Notes under the pieces: generated by a model
Databases searched by the model: none
What the model was told of the DNA's origin: nothing
Seen by the model: the letters and a program-made list of their open reading frames with translations, nothing else
Assembly (NCBI RefSeq): GCF_945906275.1
Contig: NZ_CAMDRA010000014.1
Span: 1 to 38,614, forward strand
Source of the DNA: Dongia mobilis
Lineage (GTDB): Bacteria; Pseudomonadota; Alphaproteobacteria; Dongiales; Dongiaceae
Direction of reading: 5' to 3'
DNA length: 38,614 nucleotides
Shown: positions 33,110 through 38,614 of the stretch, piece after piece
Layout of the letters: every line of letters starts with the position of its first letter
Numbering within the stretch: the stretch's first letter is position 1
Translations under genes and position numbers: made by a program

Positions 33110-33136
33110 GATGCCCGATCGCGCACCGCTTGCCAA
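33108..33136 (-). promoter_or_regulatory. Candidate tetR promoter
   Basis: On the minus strand, TTGGCA (plus positions 33131-33136) and CATCCT (33108-33113) are 17 bp apart. The -35 matches 5 of 6; the -10 is weak. The -10 abuts the palindrome at 33090-33109, so a bound repressor would block it, consistent with autorepression. Confidence 0.4.
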
Positions 33137-33159
33137 GCGTCAGCAAGACTCACCTTCAT

Positions 33160-33172
33160 ATTGCGGCGCAAT
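33160..33172. promoter_or_regulatory. Second perfect palindrome in the tetR/EF-G-like gap
   Basis: ATTGCG-G-CGCAAT is a perfect 13-nt inverted repeat. It ends just before the candidate plus-strand -35 box at 33177, so it could be a binding site for a second regulator of the EF-G-like gene. Confidence 0.35.
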
Positions 33173-33176
33173 GGAA

Positions 33177-33206
33177 TTGATCGAATTTTGTTCTGCCTTT
33201 TATCCT
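33177..33206 (+). promoter_or_regulatory. Candidate promoter of the EF-G-like gene
   Basis: TTGATC (33177-33182) and TATCCT (33201-33206), spacing 18 bp, each match consensus at 4 of 6 positions. A start near 33213 would leave an untranslated leader of about 100 nt before ATG 33314. Confidence 0.33.
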
Positions 33207-33313
33207 TGCCAGTTGGCCATCGCCCCTGAAACACTTGGCGCATACCGGCCCCGCAGAAGACCGGACCTCTCCCGCGCCATCCTGCATGGCACATCAGCGA
33301 AAAGGAGGTCGAG

Positions 33314-35395
33314 ATGGCTACAGTCACTCAACATGCTGGAACTCAAAACGGCAGAGAACCGGGGGCGCCGCGCTGCGCCGCCATCGTTGGTCCCTATCTC
33401 AGCGGCAAGTCCGCGCTTCTTGAAAGTCTGCTCTTCGTCACCGGGGCCACCCATCGCAAGGGAACCGCCAAGGAAGGCAATACAATCGCCGACAGCTCCG
33501 CCGAAGCACGCGCCCGCAAGATGTCGGTCGAAGTCACCGCCGCGACCACCGACTATCTAGGGGAACGCTGGTGCTTCCTGGATTGCCCTGGCTCGGTCGA
33601 ACTGGCGCAGGAGGCGCGCAATGCGCTGATGGTGGCCGATGTCGCCATCGTCGTCTGTGAACCGGTGATCGAAAAGGCGCTGATGCTGGCGCCGACCCTG
33701 AAATTCCTCGACGATCATCAAATTCCGCACATCCTCTTCATCAACAAGATGGATGTCTCGACCCACCGCGTGCGCGAGATGCTTGACGCATTGCAGGCAG
33801 TCTCCAGCCGCCCACTGGTGCTGCGCCAGGTGCCGATCCGCGGCGCGGGCAAGGATGGCGGCGAAGTTACCGGCTATGTCGATCTGGTGAGCGAGCGCGC
33901 CTATAAATACCATCCGGGCCAGGAATCCGACCTCATCCAGATGCCGGAGGAAGTCCTGCCGCGCGAACAGGAAGCGCGCGGTCGCATGCTGGAATCGCTG
34001 GCTGATTTCGACGACCATCTGATGGAGAAAATCCTCAGCGACGTGGTGCCGCCGAAGGTGGAGATTTATCAGCAGTTCGCCAAGGATCTGGCGGCCGATC
34101 TGATCGTGCCCGTTCTGCTCGGTGAAGCCGAACGCGATGGCGGTGTGCGCCGTCTGTTGAAGGCGTTGCGCCACGAGGTTCCAGGACCGGAGGCCCTTGC
34201 ACAGCGCCTCGGCATTTCGAGTTATGATGCCTCGACCCTCGTCTTCAAGACCTATCACCAGCCCCATGCCGGCAAGCTCTCGCTGGCGCGCATCTTCGGC
34301 GGCCGCGTCAGCGAAGGGTCCGTGCTCAACGGTGCCCGGGTTGCCGGCGTTCTGCGGCCCAAGGGCAATGCCTTTGAGAAAGTGCCGCATGCCAATACCG
34401 GCGAAGTGGTGGCGCTGGCGCGGATGGAGGAGGTGCGGACCGGCGATCTTCTCACCGCTTCAGGCAAGAAAAACCCCGACTTCACCTGGCCTACTCCGCT
34501 CGAGCCGCTCTTTGTCCTGGCGATGGATGCCGAGAACCGCGCCGATGAGGTGAAATTGACCACGGCGCTGGCCAAGCTTACCGAGGAAGATACCTCGCTC
34601 ACCTTCACCCATGATCCGGACACGCATGAACTTCTGCTCTCCGGCCAGGGGGAGATTCATCTGCACATTGCCTTCGATCGGTTGAAATCGCGCTTCAGCC
34701 TGCCAATGAAACATCGCCGCCCGCAGGTGAGCTACAAGGAAACCATCCGCAGCGGCGTGAAGCAGCATGCCCGCTTCAAGCGGAAATCGGGCGGCCATGG
34801 CCAGTTCGCCGATATCCATATCGAGGTCTGGCCGCTCGCGCGTGGCACCGGATTTGAATTCCATGATCGCGTCGTCGGCGGCTCGGTGCCGCGGCAGTTC
34901 ATCGGCTCTGTCGAGGAGGGAGCGCGGGAATCACTGGCGCGTGGTCCGCTTGGCTTCCCCGTGGTCGATGTCGCTGTCGCCCTGTTCGATGGCCAGTTCC
35001 ATGCCGTCGACAGTTCCGACATGGCTTTCAAGACGGTGGCGCGCCAGGCCATGCAGGAAGCCCTGCCGCAATGCGGGCCGATCCTGCTGGAGCCGATCTT
35101 CTCGGTCGAGGTCTCAGCGCCGGCGGAATTCACCGCGCGCGTCCACAACCTCGTCACGGGCCGCCGCGGTCAGATCCTTAGCTTCCAGGCCAAGGAAGAT
35201 TGGACGGGGTGGGAAGTTGTGCAGGCCCTGGTGCCGCAATCGGAGCTCCATGACATGATCATCGAACTCCGCTCCCTCACCTTGGGGGTCGGCAATTTTT
35301 CGTACCAGTTCGATCATCTGCAGGAGTTGAGCGGAAGGCTTGCGGATAAGGTCATCGAGCAGCGCCAAGCGGTGCCGCACAAGGGCGCTGCCTGA
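33314..35395 (+). CDS. EF-G-like translational GTPase paralogue with altered G-domain motifs
   Basis: The 693-residue protein has the EF-G domain order: GTPase (about 20-270), domain II, domain III with S-G-Q-G-E-I-H-L-H-I, domain IV with G-H-G-Q-F-A-D and G-G-S-V-P-R-Q-F-I, and domain V ending near F-S-Y-Q-F-D-H-L. The GTP motifs differ from EF-G. The P-loop is G-P-Y-L-S-G-K-S (26-33), and switch II is D-C-P-G-S (90-94) in place of D-T-P-G-H, so the His needed for GTP hydrolysis in canonical EF-G is Ser94. N-K-M-D (144-147) is intact. Alphaproteobacteria often carry such a divergent copy; it is not the housekeeping FusA, which normally sits in the rpsL-rpsG-tuf cluster. The ribosome site is very strong: AGGAGG (33303-33308), 5 nt before the ATG. 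Its role is unknown. Confidence 0.87.
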   Translation: MATVTQHAGTQNGREPGAPRCAAIVGPYLSGKSALLESLLFVTGATHRKGTAKEGNTIADSSAEARARKMSVEVTAATTDYLGERWCFLDCPGSVELAQEARNALMVADVAIVVCEPVIEKALMLAPTLKFLDDHQIPHILFINKMDVSTHRVREMLDALQAVSSRPLVLRQVPIRGAGKDGGEVTGYVDLVSERAYKYHPGQESDLIQMPEEVLPREQEARGRMLESLADFDDHLMEKILSDVVPPKVEIYQQFAKDLAADLIVPVLLGEAERDGGVRRLLKALRHEVPGPEALAQRLGISSYDASTLVFKTYHQPHAGKLSLARIFGGRVSEGSVLNGARVAGVLRPKGNAFEKVPHANTGEVVALARMEEVRTGDLLTASGKKNPDFTWPTPLEPLFVLAMDAENRADEVKLTTALAKLTEEDTSLTFTHDPDTHELLLSGQGEIHLHIAFDRLKSRFSLPMKHRRPQVSYKETIRSGVKQHARFKRKSGGHGQFADIHIEVWPLARGTGFEFHDRVVGGSVPRQFIGSVEEGARESLARGPLGFPVVDVAVALFDGQFHAVDSSDMAFKTVARQAMQEALPQCGPILLEPIFSVEVSAPAEFTARVHNLVTGRRGQILSFQAKEDWTGWEVVQALVPQSELHDMIIELRSLTLGVGNFSYQFDHLQELSGRLADKVIEQRQAVPHKGAA

Positions 35396-35419
35396 TTTGA
35401 ACTGGCGATGAACGCAGAA

Positions 35420-35449
35420 CGTCATCCCCCGCCAGCGCGGAGGATGACG
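35420..35449. terminator. REP-like hairpin/bidirectional terminator between convergent genes
   Basis: CGTCATCC (35420-35427) pairs with GGATGACG (35442-35449). After one mismatch, CCGC (35429-35432) pairs with GCGG (35437-35440) around loop CAGC, giving 12 bp in a 30-nt hairpin. It starts with the same CGTCA as the elements at 20.7 and 29.3 kb and has the same 19-nt inner length, though its right end differs. It lies in the 64-bp gap between convergent stops (35395 and 35460). A short TTCTTG follows on the plus side. Confidence 0.65.
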
Positions 35450-35459
35450 CTTCTTGTGG

Positions 35460-36119
35460 CTACGGCTTGATTACATTCAAACGGAACAGCAGCCCGCCGA
35501 TCACGGCGCCGATGGCTGGTGCGATGATGAACAGCCAGACCTGCGCCAGCGCCTGCCCCCCGACGAAGACCGCCGGGCCGATGCTGCGTGCCGGGTTGAC
35601 CGAGACGCCGGTCACCTGGATTCCGACGATGTGGATGACAGCCAGGGTGATGCCGATGGCAAGCCCGGCGAAACCGGGGCTGGAGCCTTCGCCTGTGGCG
35701 CCGAGGATGACGATCACGAACAAGGCGGTCATCACGATCTCGAAGACGAGTGCCTGGCCCAGGCCATACTCACCAAGATAACCTGGCCCCCAACCATTCT
35801 GGCCGAGACCGCCATCGGTACCGCCGGCAATGATCATGAGAATGAGGGCGCCGGCGAGTGCGCCCAGCACCTGCGCCACCCAATAGGAGACCATGTCCTT
35901 CGCCTCCATGCGCCCTGCGATGAAGGCGCCGAGACTGACTGCCGGATTGACGTGGCAACCGGACACCGGGCCGATCCCATAGGCCATGGCAACGATGGCA
36001 AATCCAAAGGCGAGGGCAATGCCCAGTTGCCCGACATGTTCGCCGCCCAGCACGGCCGCGCCGCAGCCGAACAGCACCAGCGTAAGCGTGCCGATGAATT
36101 CCGCGATCAGCTTGTTCAT
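35460..36119 (-). CDS. aqpZ: Aquaporin Z-like water channel
   Basis: The 219-residue membrane protein has six transmembrane segments and both NPA loops: H-V-N-P-A-V-S (Asn58) and S-V-N-P-A-R-S (Asn175). The aromatic/Arg filter positions correspond to Phe38, His163 and Arg178, as in the water-selective E. coli AqpZ (Phe43, His174, Arg189). The fourth filter position, Thr183 there, is Val172 here; its contribution in AqpZ is through the backbone, so water selectivity is still expected. It passively equilibrates water across the inner membrane. The gene stands alone, convergent with the EF-G-like gene and about 150 bp upstream of the phaC stop, with no visible operon partner. Confidence 0.92.
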   Translation of the reverse strand: MNKLIAEFIGTLTLVLFGCGAAVLGGEHVGQLGIALAFGFAIVAMAYGIGPVSGCHVNPAVSLGAFIAGRMEAKDMVSYWVAQVLGALAGALILMIIAGGTDGGLGQNGWGPGYLGEYGLGQALVFEIVMTALFVIVILGATGEGSSPGFAGLAIGITLAVIHIVGIQVTGVSVNPARSIGPAVFVGGQALAQVWLFIIAPAIGAVIGGLLFRLNVIKP

Positions 36120-36267
36120 TGCGGTGCCTCCCAGATGGTTTGATGTCTGGTCAAACTATCAGAAAGTGTCCTTGCCGACAAAGACAGTCGGATGAAATGC
36201 GCTTTCGCTGGAGTGTCGCCGCCATGGCACCAGTCGAATGGCCACCGGATGTGAGCGGCGCACGAAA

Positions 36268-38142
36268 TTACTGCGCCGTCACCTTCACGTAGGAGCCCGG
36301 CGCGTCTTCGATCACCTTCAGCTTACCAGCACCAGGCTGGCGGGCATCGACGCTGCCATCGCTGAAATTGCTGCTCCATTTCTGCCATTCCGGCCACCAG
36401 GAACCAGGGCGATGCTCGGCCGATTCCAGCCAATCTTCGGGCTTTGCCGGGTAGATCTTGTTGTTCTTGCCGACGTTCGCATCTTTGCTGATCCAGTGGC
36501 TGTACTTGCCGGCAGCCGGCGGGTTGACGACGCCGGCGATATGCCCGGAAGCCGCCAGGACGAAAGTAACCGGTCCCTTATAGGTCTGCGTCGCGGCATA
36601 GGCGGCAACCCAGGGGGCGATATGATCCTCGCGCGTCGCCAGAACGAAGCTCGGCTGCGCGATCCTGGTGAGGTCGATCTTTACCCCATCAAGTTCGATG
36701 CCGCCCGGCTGTATGAGCAGATTCTTCTGGTACATGTTGCGGAGATAGAAGCTGTGCATAGCGGCCGGCATGCGCGTGGAATCGGAATTCCAGTAAAGGA
36801 GATCGAACGGGAACGGCTCCTTGCCGAGCAGGTAGTTGTTGATGACGAAGGACCAGATAAGATCGTTGGCGCGCAGCATGTTGAAGGTGGCCGCCATCTC
36901 ATGCCCTTCGAGATAGCCGCGCTCGTTCATCTTGTCTTCCAGGGCGGTGAGCTGCTCCTCGTCGATGAAGATGGAAAGCTCGCCTGCCTCTGCAAAATCG
37001 ATCATCGTCGTGAGGAAAGTCGCGCTGGCAATGATATCGCTGCGCTTCTTGGTTTCGAGATAGGAGAGCAGACATGAGAGCAATGTCCCACCGAGGCAAT
37101 AGCCGATGACATTGACGCTCTTCTCGCCAAGCCCCTTCGTGATCGCCTCGATGGCGGCAAGCGGTCCCTGCAGCATGTAATCGACAAATGATTTCTGGGC
37201 CAGTTTCTCATCCGGATTGACCCAGGAGATCATGAACACGGTCTGGCCCTGGTCGACCGCCCATTTGACGAAGGAGTTCTGCGGCTTCAGATCCAGGATG
37301 TAGTATTTGTTGATCCATGGCGGAATGATCAGCAGCGGCCGCTTGGCGACTTTCTCCGTCGTCGGCGTGTACTGGATAAGCTGCAGCAGCTCGTTCTGGA
37401 ACACCACCTTGCCCGGCTGCACGGCCACGTTCTTGCCGATCTCGAAGGCTTCCTGGTCGGTCATCGAGATCTTGAGCTTGCCATTGCCGCGCTCCAGATC
37501 TTCGAGCAGGTTCTCCAGTCCCTTGACCAGGTTCTCGCCGCGGCTCTCGATCGTGGTGCGGAGCACTTCGGGATTGGTCATGACGAAATTGCTGGGCGCC
37601 ATCGCATCGACGAACTGGCGGGTATAAAAATCAACCTTCTTCGCCGTCTTGTCGTCGAGCCCCTCGACCGTGCGCACGGTGTTCTGCATCCAGCGCGCAG
37701 TCAGCAGGTAGGACTGCTTGATATAGTCGAACACCTGATTGTCGTTCCAGGCGGCATCCTTGAAGCGGCGGTCATCCTTGGCCGGGGCGATGACAGGTTC
37801 GGGCTCATGGCCCATCATGCGGGCGGCCGTGGATTGCCAGAGATTCATGTAATCCTGCCACAGCGAGACCTGGGCCTCGAGCAGCTTGCCTGGATCGCCC
37901 ATCATCCGCGTGGTCATTTCCAGGAAGGCGCGGCCGAGACTGGTGGCATCCGGCCCGATGCTGAAATCATGGGCGTGCCGGCTCAGGAATTCCTGCATCA
38001 GCCGCTGCGACTGTTCAGCGATGCGACTCATCGACTCAGCCATGACCTGAGGGTCCGGCGTTTGCTGGTCCGGCATACTTGACCTGCCCTCTTGGCTGCT
38101 TTTTTCGCTCTGCGGGCGGGTTCCAGGGTCGCTCTTGGCCAT
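36268..38142 (-). CDS. phaC: Class I poly(3-hydroxyalkanoate) synthase
   Basis: The 624-residue protein has the PhaC N-terminal region (about 60-270, with S-L-W-Q-D-Y-M-N-L-W and F-K-D-A-A-W). The alpha/beta hydrolase core has L-L-I-I-P-P-W-I-N-K-Y-Y-I-L-D-L and the lipase-like box G-Y-C-L-G-G with nucleophile Cys349. The triad is completed by Asp506 (R-E-D-H-I-A-P-W) and His534 (S-G-H-I-A-G-V), in the order and spacing of Cupriavidus Cys319/Asp480/His508. It polymerises (R)-3-hydroxyacyl-CoA into storage polyester on the granule surface; length and lack of a PhaE/PhaR partner indicate class I. The first 35 residues are polar and probably disordered. AAGGA lies 8 nt before the ATG. No phaA, phaB or phasin gene is in the window. 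Confidence 0.95.
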   Translation of the reverse strand: MAKSDPGTRPQSEKSSQEGRSSMPDQQTPDPQVMAESMSRIAEQSQRLMQEFLSRHAHDFSIGPDATSLGRAFLEMTTRMMGDPGKLLEAQVSLWQDYMNLWQSTAARMMGHEPEPVIAPAKDDRRFKDAAWNDNQVFDYIKQSYLLTARWMQNTVRTVEGLDDKTAKKVDFYTRQFVDAMAPSNFVMTNPEVLRTTIESRGENLVKGLENLLEDLERGNGKLKISMTDQEAFEIGKNVAVQPGKVVFQNELLQLIQYTPTTEKVAKRPLLIIPPWINKYYILDLKPQNSFVKWAVDQGQTVFMISWVNPDEKLAQKSFVDYMLQGPLAAIEAITKGLGEKSVNVIGYCLGGTLLSCLLSYLETKKRSDIIASATFLTTMIDFAEAGELSIFIDEEQLTALEDKMNERGYLEGHEMAATFNMLRANDLIWSFVINNYLLGKEPFPFDLLYWNSDSTRMPAAMHSFYLRNMYQKNLLIQPGGIELDGVKIDLTRIAQPSFVLATREDHIAPWVAAYAATQTYKGPVTFVLAASGHIAGVVNPPAAGKYSHWISKDANVGKNNKIYPAKPEDWLESAEHRPGSWWPEWQKWSSNFSDGSVDARQPGAGKLKVIEDAPGSYVKVTAQ

Positions 38143-38256
38143 CGTTGATCCTTGGAAAGGACAAAAATAACAAAGATTTAGGACCTAACGCTTTTTCACG
38201 TCCATGATCTCACTTGTTTGTTATAGTAGCGCAGTCTAAAAAATCGGAACTTTTAT

Positions 38257-38276
38257 TTTGCGCCAGTAGTTTGCGC
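38257..38276. promoter_or_regulatory. Tandem TTTGCGC repeat in the phaC upstream gap
   Basis: TTTGCGC occurs at 38257-38263 and again at 38270-38276, 13 bp apart, in an AT-richer part of the 224-bp divergent gap between phaC and the lipoprotein gene. Short, repeated TGC-containing sites upstream of pha genes are known targets of PhaR-type regulators in some alphaproteobacteria; the link here is inference. Confidence 0.3.
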
Positions 38277-38366
38277 ATTAGGATGGCATACTTGGACGAG
38301 AGCGCGGCCGGGACCGGACAGGTCCCGCAAGACGCGGTCGGTCCTGGGGCCCTGGGGAGGATGTAA

Positions 38367-38614
38367 ATGGTTGATTTTTCGGATCTGGCCGCGTCGCGCG
38401 GTGTTGCCGTCGCCGAGGCAGTCGGCCGTCTGGCGCTGAATTCCGGCTCGGCCCTCCGGCCCTTCCTGCCGCATTCAAGACATTCGATGCGCCGGTGGGC
38501 TGCCGTCGCGGCGTTCGTCGCCATCAGCGGTTGCTCGTCCTGGTTCGGCAGCGATGTCCAGCAGCCGGCCAAGGAAGCCGCCGCAAAGCAGGCGGCCGCC
38601 GATGCTGCCAAGGA
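38367..38614 (+). CDS. Putative lipoprotein, N-terminal part (runs off the window)
   Basis: The frame starts at ATG 38367, with GGGGAGG (38354-38360) 6 nt before it, and is open to the last base, giving 82 residues so far. The first 40 residues are an unremarkable cytosolic-looking stretch. Then R-R-W-A-A-V-A-A-F-V-A-I-S-G-C-S-S forms a signal peptide with a lipobox (I-S-G-C), so Cys56 would be lipidated. The following part, rich in Ala, Lys and Gln, looks helical. Either the extra N-terminus is a real extension or the functional start is ATG 38487; the strong ribosome site favours 38367. Between that site and the start lies a second ATG followed at once by TAA (38361-38366). The rest of the gene is needed to name the family. 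Confidence 0.6.
   Translation, partial: MVDFSDLAASRGVAVAEAVGRLALNSGSALRPFLPHSRHSMRRWAAVAAFVAISGCSSWFGSDVQQPAKEAAAKQAAADAAK

Noticed and set aside
1-38614. CRISPR arrays, insertion sequences, prophage, toxin-antitoxin or defence islands
   Set aside because: I looked for regularly spaced repeats, transposase or integrase motifs, phage structural genes and paired small genes, and found none.

Overview
This is a GC-rich bacterial chromosome segment that reads as an alphaproteobacterium. The pointers are an ATP12-type F1-ATPase assembly chaperone, a separate pccB/pccA acyl-CoA carboxylase pair, a malic enzyme fused to a phosphotransacetylase-like domain, an alphaproteobacterial-style EF-G paralogue and a class I PHA synthase. 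A free-living Rhodospirillales-like heterotroph would fit, but the order is an inference from gene content. I see no phage, integrase, insertion sequence or CRISPR array, and no broken genes. Only the first and last genes are cut by the window edges.

Layout. 1-6.4 kb: end of rarA, an isochorismatase-fold protein whose catalytic Cys is a Ser, rluC, a HAD phosphatase, an AsmA-family envelope protein and the ATP12 chaperone. 6.6-11.3 kb: pccB-pccA-acylphosphatase-SDR. 11.2-12.5 kb: a Cys-rich DUF6455-like protein and lipB on the minus strand, then tRNA-Leu(GAG). 12.7-20.7 kb: a plus-strand run of maeB, mgtE, isovaleryl-CoA dehydrogenase, a Rid protein, an SDR, a 2-hydroxychromene-2-carboxylate isomerase-like protein and an M20 deacylase. 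20.8-31.3 kb: a mixed-strand, accessory-looking stretch with a cupin, a Sel1-repeat protein, a TPP decarboxylase resembling 5-guanidino-2-oxopentanoate decarboxylase, an AEC transporter, a CocE/NonD hydrolase, a racemase/maleate-isomerase-like protein, a D-amino-acid dehydrogenase and several small secreted unknowns. 31.3-38.6 kb: a glycosyltransferase and TetR pair divergent from an EF-G-like GTPase, aquaporin Z, PHA synthase, and the start of a lipoprotein gene.

How it fits together. Much of the metabolism meets at acyl-CoA and C3/C4 carbon: Ivd feeds branched-chain acyl-CoA oxidation, PccAB carboxylates propionyl-CoA-type products, MaeB makes pyruvate and NADPH from malate, and PhaC stores hydroxyacyl-CoA as polyester. 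The 22-31 kb region suggests use of amino-acid-derived compounds (a D-amino-acid oxidase step, a 2-oxo-acid decarboxylase, an exporter), although no single pathway can be assembled from it.

The most distinctive non-coding signal is a family of short palindromes (CGTCA-N19-ATCCACG type). They occur in each of the three convergent gaps longer than 60 bp (near 20.7, 29.3 and 35.4 kb). At 29.3 kb two 40-nt copies face each other, and their differences include paired, compensating changes that preserve each hairpin. Other points of interest are enzyme homologues with substituted catalytic residues (isochorismatase fold, one SDR, the Rid protein, the EF-G paralogue), an 11-residue repeat tail on AsmA, and a perfect TetR-type operator palindrome. 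I found no clearly new multi-gene system.
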